Assembly (NCBI RefSeq): GCF_001649575.2
Contig: NC_051445.1
Location: 6,688,625 to 6,752,624 of the forward strand
DNA: 64,000 nucleotides
DNA from: Kryptolebias marmoratus
Taxonomy: Eukaryota; Chordata; Actinopteri; Cyprinodontiformes; Rivulidae
Direction of reading: 5' to 3'
The notes beneath the pieces were generated by a model, which searched no databases, had not been told where the DNA came from, and worked only from the letters and a program-made list of their open reading frames with translations. Shown here in pieces: positions 11,925 to 24,235 of this stretch. Positions within the stretch are counted from its first letter, which is position 1, and every line of letters starts with the position of its first letter. A program made the position numbers and the translations under genes.

Positions 11925-12120
11925 AGAAGGGGGGCATGTGTGGACCTTCTCTGATTAATTATGTTCCTCCCCTAACATTATTAAATCGCTGAGGCAAATA
12001 TCCCCCATACAATAAATCCCCTTGGCCCATGATTAATCAAAAGGCACACAAACTTGAGACTGGTGGCGTGCAGGTAGAGTTACAGTGCTAAATCATCTTT
12101 ATTGCACAATGAGCAGGTTT
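11925..12120. promoter_or_regulatory. Candidate conserved non-coding element
   Basis: Contains paired homeodomain-like sites (TGATTAATTATG at about 11952 and CATGATTAATCAA at about 12029), ACAATAAATCC and TTTATTGCAC motifs, with no repeats. GATTAATC is a palindromic homeodomain-dimer-like site. Confidence 0.4.
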
Positions 12121-12159
12121 GTGTATGTGCTCAGGATCCAGTGTTACTGTCGAGTGTAT

Positions 12160-12290
12160 GTTTGGTCTCTGATCAGGCACCTCTGGGTCAAACATGTGGA
12201 TCTTTGGGTCATCGATTTGCCAACTTGACCAGGGTATAAAGGTGAAAAAGATAGTAGCAAGATAGACTCTGAGGAGGTGCCCTGATTAGA
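12160..12290. promoter_or_regulatory. Nuclear-receptor half-site group in a candidate element
   Basis: GGGTCA at 12185-12190 and again at 12206-12211 (starts 21 bases apart), with TTGACC at 12225-12230 on the opposite strand, within repeat-free DNA. The half-sites resemble AGGTCA-type receptor sites; binding is inferred. Confidence 0.3.
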
Positions 12291-12829
12291 AGTACTTTGC
12301 AAGTCCTTTGACAAGTATACTAGTCAAGCCTTAAACCAAATTCAGCATATCAAATTTGTTATTATTTGTAAATTTAGAAAGGTTTATTTTATTAGGAGTT
12401 TATTTTTCCTATTTTAACCTTGTTCACCTGATTTTATACTATCAGAAAGTATTTCTTGCAATTAATTGTAGGTCAGATTATGATAATAAAGGATTACATA
12501 ATTAGCCTGGGTACATAGCTTTTCCCAATGGCACATGGGAGACTTTGTGGGGGAGCAGTCATCTGAGATAAAGATGGAGAATCTACAAGAACTAGCATTG
12601 TGGAAACCTCAATTAACCTAAATGATTAGCTGCAGCTGTATAGCACCCCTCACTAGCTTGACATTTTCCAGCCAAGCTGATATTAGCATTGGAACTTCAT
12701 TCAGTCCTGTTGTACTAAATCACTGTCCTTTTACTGGGAGTTTCTTTTTATGTCCTATTGACTAAATATGACAATGTTTGTTGTAGAACAATGGGATTTT
12801 CATAGAGCAAGGAAGTGCTGATGCTAATT

Positions 12830-13085
12830 TAGTAGTTGCATAAAGGCCTTTTCATGCATTTGATTAATAGATGTAAGGTGGGGGTAGAGCAACAAATGCT
12901 CCCGTAGAATGATTTAACTTCACCTTATGTTAAATACTAATTGATTCTGATGCATTTTTAATCACGTCCTAATTTGCCATTACTCTAATAAAAAAGGCCT
13001 GTTGCTGCCCTGGTACAATCACAGGGTTGTTGCGAGTGAAGATGGAGTTTAAAGGGCACAGCCCTCTTAGCATCCAGAACTAAAT
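12830..13085. promoter_or_regulatory. Candidate conserved non-coding element
   Basis: Dense in TAAT cores (TTTGATTAATAGATG, ACTAATTGATTCTGATGC, TTTTTAATCACG, CCTAATTTGCC) with an octamer-like ATTTGC site, and no simple repeats. Regulatory role inferred. Confidence 0.4.
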
Positions 13086-14041
13086 GTCACAGTTGTCTGT
13101 TAATGTGTCAGCCAAATCAAACATGCACAGTGGTCGAGGGGTGTTAAGTGACAGGTGACCTTGGTGGTGTGATGGAAGATGGGACTGCTTTTTGAGCCCT
13201 GTGATCTTAAAGAGGGAAACCCTGTCCAGTCTTGTCTTGAGACACATGCCTTACCAATTAGACATGAAATGGCACTGACATTCACACCCCACTTATCAAA
13301 ACACTTTGAATGTGTTCATGAATTCAAATGAAACACGCTTCTTTGCTACAGAAGTAAAGGCAAGGGCATGGGAAATTGAATTTGTATTATTTGCATTAAG
13401 GTATGAGTTGCAAAATGTCAAAAGAAGGTACTGTCCACTGAAGACAAATGAACTCACACAAAACTAACCCAGCACTTCATATTCCATCCTGCTTTGTTAG
13501 ATTTGTACAATATCAAGTAAAACATAAATATATGAAGTGGTTCACTATTTGCAATTCCTTCTTTACTTTTAGTCACCCTATTGTGGACATATTTCCCTAT
13601 TAGATAAGTCACAAATGACCCACACACCTGGTTGGGTCATCTGCAAGGCATCTGACCTCCCATACACATATCTGCCCCCTCCCACATCTATTACTGGGCC
13701 CCATAGAGTTCCATAATGTTCTGAGTACTCAAGCATATAAATAAAGGTGAAGCAAAATGACTGCCTGTGTCTTGACAGAAGTGCTGAACCACAAAGAACA
13801 CCTTGAAGGGCATGTTAACTGTCAATAGAGTTTTGTGTAAGCCCTTCAATTAACATAAAACTAAACAGCTCCCCAGTTAGCCGCTATATAACACTGGCGC
13901 TGTCTCCCCAACCCATTAGCTATTTTACCCCCATGGGGTTGGATGCTGTCATGCATTCTTGCAGGTGAAAAGGCAGTAAACAACATCTCACCATGTACAT
14001 GCACAAAGACGGTAACAAACATGCATAATGATATTTCATAT

Positions 14042-14042
<1 letters not shown>

Positions 14043-14075
<33 letters not shown>
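14043..14075. repeat. (CA)n microsatellite
   Basis: About 16 uninterrupted CA units. Confidence 0.96.
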
Positions 14076-14078
<3 letters not shown>

Positions 14079-14107
14079 CGAAACTTCTTCACCATCTCTG
14101 CAAAATC

Positions 14108-14131
14108 ACCCCCCCCCCTCCAAAAAAAAAG
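14108..14131. repeat. Adjacent C and A homopolymers
   Basis: A run of about ten C, then 'tcc', then nine A. Frames crossing it translate as polyproline-polylysine and are not meaningful. Confidence 0.85.
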
Positions 14132-17100
14132 AAGTAGTCAAATTTTGAACATACACCAAGAATACAAACACAAAGACAATTTTGAAAAATCCCATCTACT
14201 GTGATGTTACGTGACTGAACATCTCTAGCGTCACATAGCTTACCCCTCTCTCCAAAGCTTGTGGTAATACTGCAGGAGATTTGCGATGCAGTGGGGAGAT
14301 GCATATGGAAGGCCTGTGCTTAGATCTCCCGGTCATGCACCCCATTAGGTCCTGCTGTTGATGCTGTTGCTATCAAAGCAGAGGTAAACTGCTCAGCAGA
14401 AGGCTATATGCCTAGGCACAGAGTCAGCCTTGTGATCATACTATCCTGTTTGTAGAGGCCTATCTATCTTGTAATTAGGATGTGTGAGTAGGCTACAGGG
14501 AGGTAATTTAAGGCCCACAAACAACAAATAAAGTATACATTTGCTTGGTACACAAAGAGTGATTTTAAACCAATGGCACATACTTTATAGGATTTCATCT
14601 GTAGTGAAGTATTTCATCATGCAGATTCTTAGAATATATAGAATCAAAACCAATCTAAAGAAGATAATTTGCCTTAAAGACAACAAGAATGATGAAAATG
14701 TTCAGAATGAATAGGTTGAAAGATTCAACCCTCTATGTACTGAATAGCCTCTAATGTGTTTGGGTTTTGAGATAAGATGCAGTAAATACCAGCATTCTTC
14801 TGTACGGAACAAAAAAAACTCAATGGCAGCTTTCACATTTGCTTCCCATCACTTGTGGTTCTTGGGAAGGCGTTATTTGTGAAACACACAGCACTGCTGC
14901 TCTGTTGTAATTGTCTGGATTTTGCAAAAGGCCACTCATCTTTCATTCATCTGCCAACACACATACACATTCGTATAGAGCTGAAACTAACACGCTTAGT
15001 TGTTGTCTTCCTGCTTTTCCATTCTTTAGTGAGACTTAGTTCTGGTGTGGATTTGCTCCCTTTGCGCCTGAAGCAAAATGCCTGTGTCTCACACAGAGGG
15101 ATGGCATCAGATGGCAGCAGTTCAAAGCTTGGTTCCTTTTCAGTGGGCGCTACAGTTAAGCAAAGTAAATTGCTGGTGGAGGTTACCATCTACCTTCCAT
15201 ACTTTATTTTATTATTATTTTTATTTTTTCCCCTTTCTTTACCCCTACCCTACACCTAAAGCTTTGGTGAAAAGAACAGCATAAAAAACAGGTTAGATAA
15301 AGAAGAACAAATAAATAAAACAGAAGGGTATGCAGACAAAAAAACATATAAAGCTGAGATCAAAGAATAGAGGTAAAAATATAAAAAAACATAAAAAAAA
15401 TTGTTAACCAACTCTGAATGAGACCAAGATATGTTAGCAACAAAAGATTGCTCATCCTATTGCCACCCGGCCTTATCCCTTTAGTGTAGCATGCTGGTTT
15501 TAGATTTGTGGCGTGAAATTCTGCTAAGCATGGTCGGGAGCTGCAGAACATGGAACACGGATGAGCCAGGATTAGGGAGGCCCAAAGCCCTCCCTTCATC
15601 TGTGCCTTGTAGGGTGTCTGTGATCTGGATGACGCTCAGTAGGCGACACATGCCTGTCAGTGTCCACACAACAACTCAAGGTCTGCTCAGTAACATGGCC
15701 ACACGCTACCACCACAAATCCCTGTACTCCCACAATGCTGCTAATCTATACTCCTCTGTCCACCAAGCTCTCCCCTCCTCAAGCTACTTTTCCATTCCTT
15801 GTCTTTATCTTCCCTTTTGGTCCCTCTCCATATGTGTCCTTGCTGTGATCTCATTGCATCTCTAACCTCACCTGTAAAAACATGACTCGACCGGTAAGGG
15901 TTGTGTGTGTTTAGAAGGATTTCAGTTTTTTTTTTATTTATGTATGTGTCTGTCTGAGCCTTCTATACAATAATGCAACACAGCGCATGTGTGTGACTTC
16001 ATTGTCTGAGCTCAGTCTTTTTGTGTCCATCTGTGTGCAGTGACGACTGTGCATGTCAAGGGCCCATATGCTGTCCTCATTGAGTTTTCGTCGTCTCCTC
16101 TTTTTGTCCTGTCCTTAAGGCTGGCCATACTTGCACAAGCTTTTCATCTGCAGTCAATACCTATTGAGCTGTTCATGAAAGGGAAATGACAGCTAGTTCA
16201 TAACTTCCAAGGCTGATCGATAAGTACCTGCACTAACTCAACTCCTTCCTGAATCACTCTTCTCTGTAAGAACTCCTGCTAGAACTGCCATCTCAAGAAT
16301 ACCATTTCTGATTGAAAAGATGAATATTAATTTATTTGATGAAATTTGAAAACATGCTATACACTATGTGAAGACATGTCCTTAAATATACAAATGATAC
16401 AGCAATTGCTTTAATGCAAAAGAGGCTTCTTTTCTTGACCTTTTCTGGAATGACACACAAAGTGTTTCAGGAGAAAACTTAAGACTTACAATTAAGACTG
16501 AAGTGTCTGCACACTGTTATTCATAAGGGTCAGGTTTGTGCATTGATTTTTGAAGATGTGAAGGGTACATTCAAAATTTTATAGTGAATATTGTTTGACA
16601 TGTGCAGGATATTTTAATGAGTCAAAGAAATGAAACAATAATTTTTAATGTGTTGACTTATCAGATAAAATCAGTATAGGGGTCTTTTATCCATTAAATG
16701 AGTAGTAAGTTATGAAGAACAGATATAGATGATTTTGTGTCTGATCAGCAACTTACTTACTGATTGTGAGCTTGTAAACCACGTGAGACTAATGTTTTGT
16801 ATATATTTGCTCACTTTGAAATAACTGCACTTATTCTTCACTCATTCATTTATATTTTCATGTATTAGTTTTAATTACTGTATTTGTGCGACACTAGTAT
16901 GGTTATAATCAATAGCTTGGCATCATATAGATGAATTAGCACCACAACAAAGGCCTGCAGTTCTCAAAAAAAAAACCACACTCTTGTCCCCTGAGTCCAA
17001 GGAAGTCGACACAGAAGACAGAAGAGTCTTTGAGGGGTAAACTTCGAAAGCTTGGGGCCAGCAGCTAAAAAGAGAGAAAAAAAAACAACGTGGGGGGAAG

Positions 17101-17319
17101 GAGTGGGGGGGGGGATAAACGATAAATATCTTTGCTTACTTTTTTCAAACATGAGGCAAAAAAAAGAAAAAAAAACTTCCTTGCGGAGCATTAAATGCTG
17201 AACTTTGTCTAGGTCCGACCAGCCGGCAGGCAGCTGTGGCTCCAACACTTCACTCTGTATCTCTGACTCTCTCTTCCTTTCTCTGATGCTTTCTCCCTCG
17301 ACCTCTCGTTCAAAGCAAA

Positions 17320-17460
17320 GTTGGCTCCTTATTTATGTGCAAATTTGCTCATAGGCCCTACGAGGGTGGTGTGCATGCTGAATCTCTCCTTTCTGGGCTT
17401 TAGCAGATTATCCCGCTGCTCCCTTTGGTCCCTGTCGCCCTAAGCCCAGCTGCCCCGACC
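17320..17460. promoter_or_regulatory. Candidate conserved non-coding element
   Basis: Repeat-free patch between CT-rich stretches, with CCTTATTTATGTGCAAATTTGC (split as TTATTTATG and GCAAATTTGC) and CCTACGAGGG motifs. Weak evidence. Confidence 0.25.
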
Positions 17461-17720
17461 TTTTGTCATTGAGACTTTCTCTTCTCGCCTTGGTGTCTTT
17501 CTTTACCTCTCCCCTCCTTCCTCCCCCTTTCACCATCCCTCTGTACACTCCCCCCACCATGCCGCAAGGCCTGAACTCTCCGTTCCTTCTCTAGACGCTA
17601 CAGCCATCACCCCACCAACTCCTCATCTTCCTGCCTCCTCCTTCTCCATCGTGTTCTTTGCCTCTCTCCTGCCTCCCTCCTTTACTCCTCTCTCAAAGGG
17701 CCATTATATCGCTCTCTTCA
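17461..17720. repeat. Polypyrimidine (CT-rich) tract
   Basis: Mostly C and T on the + strand, with 'cctcc' and 'ctctc' blocks interrupted by short mixed sequence. Low complexity; no coding signal. Confidence 0.6.
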
Positions 17721-19679
17721 GGACAAAGGGCCCTGGAGAGACAGGAGGAGAGGGGGAAAGAGAGTGAACATGGCTGGTGCTTTGCTGCTCTCTCATTCCT
17801 AATCGATGAAAGTGACCCACGTGGAACTCTGAAGGCTAATCAATAAGTTTCCCCCCTCACACACACACTCCTCCCCCCCATCTTATTTCTTGACCGGCCA
17901 TTTTGTTGCTGACTCTGACAAAACACGATTGAGGAGCAAAATAAGCGAGTGATAGGGGACAGGGAGTTTGTGTTAGGAGGGGACACCCCAGGATAGCGTT
18001 TCTCTGGGGGCTTCCAGAGGATTGGTATACTGTGTGTGTTTTGATGGTGTGTATAACAGGTTGTGCAGATTAGGGTGGGCATGTGGTGGGAGGACAGTTT
18101 TAATACACTGGGCGCTTAAGGAAGCAGACCTTACTAAAAAAATGAAATCAACAGTGTGACCTCTGCTGACCTCATCTGTATCCCTACACCAGCCTCCCAT
18201 CACGTCTCACCCAGCCCACACATTTGCCCCTTTTCTCCTGCCGGTGCCTGCCTGCTGGGTTAGGTTGCTGAGCAAACAGAAGGCAAAGAGTTGACTCCTT
18301 CTCTCTCTCAGCTCGCAGTATGAGTGCATGGACGGATTTGGGAAGAATCAGCCTGTTAAGCCACTTCATTGTATTCTTCTCCATCTTCCTCCTCTCACCT
18401 TTCCCCTCTCTCTGTCTTTTGCTGTTCTCATGCTGTCTATGGTCTAGCCTCTGTCTTGTCTTCCTCAAAATAAAAGCTGCGTTGTCATTTTCTATTTGAA
18501 AACCTAAGGGGTAGAAATGCAACTTCTACACCAAAAAGCATCACAAATAAAAAACTGACATGTTGTAATAGCAATCATTTCTGCACATCATTAGACACTG
18601 ACCTAATACGAACAAAAATAGCAAACTTCCATCAAGTTGTTATGATAATAAAATATTTCACAGGAAAAATACATTTGTGAGTTTTGCAACTGCAGCTTAT
18701 ACACCTTTGTCTCATATCTGCCCAATGAAAAATCTTAGTTTTAAGGGTCAGGTAGTCCAACTCTTTTAACTACCCCTGCATTACAGAAAGATTCCTCATT
18801 CTCTGTATGAATGGGCAAAATGTAGGGGTTTGAGTTAAGGGATAGACATAGGGGGAATTGGTGAAATGGGTTGTCTTTGGCCATCTGGTGCCAGGTTTTT
18901 TTTTCATTTACCTTTACTTATTCACAAGTTAGCACTTAAAGTAACACAAATATTTATCAAGTAATCCAATTTACAGTAGAATACGTTCAGTGTACTGACA
19001 GTGCAGAGCCCAAAGTACAATTACACCTTTCTCTCAGCATGAAAATAACATTTGATCAGCATACATTTTCAATATCCACCTAGATTTTTGGAAACAATTG
19101 TTTGTTTTTTTCTGCAGGGTTTTCTTTTTTGTTAAAAAATAAACATAAAAAATAGTTTCATTAAAATGAAATATGGTTGAAAACTATTTAAACACAAAAG
19201 AAGTGTTCTCCAAAGTTTTTATAATTGTAAAACACTGCACCCTCAATAGTTTTTCTTCCCTCTTTGTTGCTGTACACATATTTCTAACAGGATTTCTAAC
19301 AGCTTTCCCCCCTTCACCCTCCCAATGCCAGCAGAGTGAAACAATTATGCTCAACTCTGCTACTAAAATGACAATTCGACATCCCCTTCACTTTACACCA
19401 CCCGACTGTTAACCGTATGTGGTAATTACCTTTCTGCAGCATCTTCACAGTCACTTTATTAGTCCTCTAACAAGGCTTTTTAAAATATAAATAACAACCC
19501 ATGAAATGGCAATTAACCTTGCAAATGAGTATAAATGACTGTCCAGGAGATAAAGGTATTGACAGATACTGTCAGAGTGAGGGTGGGAAAAGGAGTGGAA
19601 CAGAGAGAGATTGGGGTAAAGAGGCAAAAAGCAGATGGAGAAACATGGAATGGTGGGAGATGATGCAGCCTGCAGGCAA
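17721..19679. other. Intergenic DNA, no feature recognised
   Basis: A mixed GC stretch to about 18450 (including a GA/TC-rich patch at 18290-18420), then AT-rich DNA. Open frames at 17840-18522 on the minus strand have no identifiable domain. Confidence 0.45.
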
Positions 19680-19890
19680 ACTGCTCCCACGGGCCATTGT
19701 TTGTTGTGTCTGAGTTGGACTATTGTTTCAGTCCCTATTAACCTCTTGGCCCACCGTGCAAGAGCGGGAGAGGATGGGCGGATTGAAAATGACAGACATG
19801 GCCTCGTGACATGGGAGGTGAGGAGAGGTTTTAACAAGGGCTTAGGGGCAGAGGGGGACTCTTGCTGTCTGGCTCAATAAAAAGGGGGCG
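19680..19890. promoter_or_regulatory. Candidate conserved non-coding element
   Basis: Repeat-free and GC-balanced, with GCCATTGTTTGTTG (SOX/FOX-like), GGACTATTGTTTC and a TGACAGACATGG TALE-type motif. Flanked by AT-rich DNA to the right. Confidence 0.3.
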
Positions 19891-20571
19891 ATGTGTGAGG
19901 GAGTGTGTTTAGTTGAAAGAAGGTGAATAAGTCTTGGGCACATAACCCAAAATAGTGTTGGTCAGCGCATCACTGTCCTGCCTGCAGTATACACTTGAGA
20001 CAGACTCATGTTTCTCCAAGTACTGTCACACTCCATACAGTTTTGCTTTTAGCAGGAAAAAAGTCTTAAACTCTCAGCCAATACTAAAGCTGCTCCGCAG
20101 AAATATTTTATTAGAACTTTAAAATTTTAATTATTTGTTTTTTATGTGGCGTTTATTAATTTTTCTCCTCTTCCAAACATAGTATTGAAAAAAAACCAAC
20201 ATGTCAGCCAAGTCTTCAAATCAGACAAATTAATGAGACCTTTTTATGAACCCATTATCAATTCTGAAAGTGGTGACACCTTTATAACAAGATAATGGAG
20301 TATAAAGGCCAGGGTACAATGTAATGCATTGCTTAACAAATTAGAGTGCTTTGTAGGACAGAAAGAAACACAATGTGTACATCTATATATTGTTTTCTTT
20401 TTAATAAAAAAAAACAATTGTAATTTTACTGCTAAATATTTGTATTCTGTCAATGCCTTTATTGTCTTATATTTTCTCTCTTTATCTGTGATCTAACACA
20501 CATCTGACAACCTCAGCACTGACTTTTGCCATGTTTTACATGTTTACATTAGAAATTCTCACATTGGGAAA

Positions 20572-20602
20572 ACATGTCTAAAAATACATGTCTAAAAATA
20601 CA
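20572..20602. repeat. Short tandem duplication of a 14-bp unit
   Basis: The unit ATGTCTAAAAATAC occurs twice in immediate succession. Confidence 0.85.
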
Positions 20603-22544
20603 AATCAAGTGACAATAGGGCTAAATTTTCAACAATGACAAGAAGTAGTGTTCAATTTGCTTTGTAGATTTGCTGAAACACTTGGGTTTACAAAGGAAAA
20701 CCAGACAATATGAAACTATATGAAAATGTCCTTGTCTTATATAATTTAAACAAATTAATTATGTACATAATGCATTTCAAAATCTGTATATCCCCAGCAG
20801 TATAACCTTTCATTAGTAGCAAATATTTTAGTTTCCTAACAAAATTTATTGTTCAAGATGGACACGATCCTGCACCGTTTTTATGTAGAGATACTGCAAA
20901 AGATTAGAGAATCTAGAAATTTCAGATTAGTTTTTCTATTTGTCATGTTATGACTCTAGTTTTATTTGTTTTCCTTTGCTTGGATCTAAATAATAAGTCT
21001 GAATTTCAGGGCTCCCTTGTCCTGTGAAGGATTTGTAGTGCTGTGATTTTAGAATATTTAAATATGACTTCATCCTAACAGCTGTACAGTCAGTTTGGCA
21101 CCAAGTGTACTCTCGTTATTTAACAAAGCAGAGCAAAATGAAATAGATAATTACAAGAACAGCCTGTGGACAGACTTGTACTGGGTTTATAAAATATATT
21201 GTCGCAGATAGAAACAGAACTCTGCATTTCCAGTCAACTTTAGTAAACATGTAAAACTGAACCATGAAACAAGCAACTTTCCCTCTAAGGTTATAAACGC
21301 TTCTGTACCTCTAAGTCACCGTCCTTCATGAGTAGAAGTACTGCATTAGTAAGTATGTCACATCTAGAATTCACCACAAAGAGCTCTGTCGTTTTACGTG
21401 GAAACACACCATTAACTGCAAACAAAGAATGCAGTTTTTGCCTCCTCCTATGTGTTCAAGTATTACAGGATTGTGCGAACAGGCGAGCTAACCCCTGACA
21501 ATCTTACCTGTGCTCTAGTCAGGAGTGAAACGATAGGTCTTTGCCACACAGTGAGCGCTAGTGAGAGGAGGAAGCTGGAGTAAGGTAGCCCTAAGAGGAT
21601 GAACCGTGGGATTTAGAGTCCTGTGGGTAAGGCGAAATGCCAGATATACGAGCCAAAAGTCCTGTGGATCAGATGAAGCTGTCAAACAGGGCAGTGAGAT
21701 GAGAGAGCCATGGGGAGTGGGAGCTTGGAGATGGAGGCCAGGCAGAGAAGCTCGACGGATAGCAGATACAGAGAGCTTAGGCTGAGGATCAAGGTTGTTT
21801 TACAGGAAACTGTCAAAGGTGGGAAGAAAAAAGGGAGAAGAGATTGTGTGTGACTAGAGAATCAATGAAGGTGAAGAAATAAAAGGTCTTATACAAAATA
21901 ATTCCCACAAAGATTAAATTAAGAAACTCAGGTTAACTCCGTTTAAGGGTAATTTAGATTGTGAGGGGTTTTATAAGAGAAACTATGTGGAAACAGGTCA
22001 AGTTCCTGAAATTAGCTGCCAACTTAGACTGGAAGCCTTTTGAGTAACAAGACACAAGGGGTCAGCCAGTGAAGATCTTAGATTCAATGAGACATGTGAG
22101 CAGTTTTTCACATGTCCTTTTATGTTTGGGTTTCTCTTGTTCATGAAGCCGGGGAAAGCTGTGTTAAATTACGCAGAAGGAGGTGGCGGGACCCTGTCAG
22201 GATGTGGTGTGGTGTTGTGGAAAGGGAGGTGGATGGACGTGGCACTGGTCTGTGCCCTCCGGAGTGCCCTGTCAGGCCTCATGACCACATTGTTCAGCCA
22301 TACGCTCACACACTCAAAGAGGCACATTTCAATGTAAGAAAACCGATTAAAGACATGAGAAGGAATGAGAACCACAGACTTGTTTCTCTGTGAACCAGAA
22401 ATTCATCTTTATTTTATACTGTTTTTTTTCTACTTTGAAACTTTGGAATCTCCTACTTAGTCTACATAATAAACGAGCATTAAAACAATTTGACTAATAT
22501 TCTCCTTCTGATTTGTTGTCAGTTACAGCGTCCTAGGATCTGGC

Positions 22545-22560
22545 GTCCACATATGTGGAC
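22545..22560. repeat. Perfect 16-bp palindrome
   Basis: GTCCACATATGTGGAC is identical to its reverse complement and contains a CACATATGTG E-box-like core. A second stem (CCAACTG, 6-base loop, CAGTTGG) follows at about 22663-22682. The pair may mark an old transposon fragment or a binding site. Confidence 0.75.
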
Positions 22561-23089
22561 ATCACAAAAAATATTTTAAAATGTATATTAAAAAAATAGC
22601 TAAACATTTAAATCCTAAAATATATTTAAATAAATTAATTCTTTTACCAAAACTTTGGCAGCCAACTGATGAGCCAGTTGGAGAACGCTGCATCGATCAA
22701 ATTCTGTGACTTATTTAGAAAATATAGTTTTCCTAAATCTTAACCACAATCACTTTTTGATTTAGGTAACTTTTTAGGCTTAATGTGTCTCTTTATGTTC
22801 TCAACTTTTCCAGTTTTCATATATTTCTCAAAGACATCAAGCCATTCCAATTTCCTGCTTATAACTAAATTTTTTAACTAAAGTTTTCATCTGGTCAATG
22901 AATATTGTTGACAGGACTTCTAACAGTGATCTAAACAGTTTTTAAAGATTGCAAAAAACTCTGATTACTTAGAAGCGAAATCAGAAAACACGACGCATGT
23001 TGTTATATATTTGCACTGTATATTTCCGTCTGTGGCATTCCTGCAGAATGAGAGGAAGTGAGACTAAATGTTTGATGGCTGGGGTTTAG

Positions 23090-23320
23090 AACAAGTTGCA
23101 TCTTGGCATTCAGCATATTCTGTGACACTTAAGGGGTTACAAATCGGCTTAATAAAAGCCTAATTACTTGGAAAGGAAATTCCTCTGGCTTTAAATTGAA
23201 TATTAATCATGGCTTATCGTTGTCTTTTAGTCTCATTAATTACCATGCTTTTCTGCTTTTTGCCTTTTTGTGAGCACTGATAGAACTGTTTATAATCGAT
23301 TGAATCACAGCTTTTTATGT
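23090..23320. promoter_or_regulatory. Candidate conserved non-coding element rich in homeodomain cores
   Basis: Repeat-free DNA with CCTAATTACTTGG, GAATATTAATCATGG, CTCATTAATTACC and ATAATCGATTGAATC motifs within 180 bp. This density of TAAT/ATTA and GATTGA cores is above what the flanks show. Confidence 0.4.
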
Positions 23321-24009
23321 CTGATGCACTTTTTTTTCCTTTAGTCTGCTCAAATCCTATAGGAGGCAGGATTTTGATTGCTTCTAGTGTTATTTGAATT
23401 ACACTGGTTCAAATAACACATACAGCTTCACTCCAAGAGACAACGTCAGAATAAGTGTTTTAAAAAGATGACATCAAAAATTGATATTTTTTGGACTAAA
23501 TTAGAGTTGTCTTTTTTATACCTACTCTAACAATTTCTTGCCAACTTTGTTGCAACAAAAACAATGGTCAGTGGATGTTTAACTGATTTTATTACGAGCT
23601 GGTCTAAGTCATTGTGCCGTATCTGATGAAAGTGAGTTTATGATAGATTCAGCCAAAGACACACCCAAACCCAGCACAGGGTCTTGTAGACAGTATATTT
23701 TTTCTGTAAAGTTTACCTATAAAGTGTTTACCTTTTTGCAGAAAATTTGAATCAGAAATTATTTGCTGAAAGTGTGTAAAAGTATTATATTTCCTTGATG
23801 ATTTGCTCCATATCTCAGCAATGGATAATTGTGATGAAATGATATTAATAACAAAAGTCAAAGGTCAAGCCAAATGGTTAACAGCTCTTGTTAGATTTCA
23901 CCTTATGAGTTTTCTCACTCCCACTCGCTCTTTATTACCTGTGGCTATACAAGGAGATGGACATATTTGCCAGCCTATCACACGTAAACACAGAGGCATT
24001 TGTCTTCAG

Positions 24010-24235
24010 GGCGCTGACTGACCAAACGAACGAAGCTTCGCTGTGTCCAACCCAAATATCCCCTGACATGTCGCTCCGGCTCCTAGAGAGTATAATTTAA
24101 CCTGATTGGCCAGCTCTGCTGGAAGGCATGATTTTGGCCTGTCCAGCAACGTGCATCACAGTGGCCCAGGGGCATTGTGGAAAAGTGGGGGAGTTGGCTG
24201 TTATCTTGGTCCAGTTACCACCGGTGGTTTAAGTA
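24010..24235. promoter_or_regulatory. Candidate conserved non-coding element
   Basis: GC-balanced, CpG-containing and repeat-free block in AT-rich surroundings. Contains GAACGAAGCTTCGCT, CCTGATTGGCCAG (CCAAT/NFI-like) and TGCATCACAGTGGCC. The 75-codon frame at 24106-24333 has no recognised domain. Confidence 0.35.

Larger units (their letters stand above)
13086..17319. other. Intergenic DNA with microsatellites and homopolymers
   Basis: No gene supported. Holds the AC repeat at 14043-14075, adjoining C and A runs at 14108-14131, AT-rich DNA at 15180-15420, a mixed-composition unique patch at 15480-15730, and G and A runs at 16966-17175. Open frames at 14855-15259 and 15491-15865 are 124-134 codons long but of low-complexity, leucine/serine-rich composition, with overlapping frames on the other strand. 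No protein family was recognised. Confidence 0.5.
19891..23089. other. Intergenic DNA, AT-rich with one purine-rich patch
   Basis: No gene supported. A perfect short tandem duplication (20572-20602), a purine-rich patch at about 21540-21860, and the palindrome at 22545-22560 are the only structures noted. The overlapping frames at 22112-22393 on both strands lack family features. Confidence 0.45.

Noticed and set aside
14855..15865. Two 124-134-codon frames on the + strand
   Set aside because: Overlapping frames on both strands, no domain, end in AT-rich low-complexity DNA.
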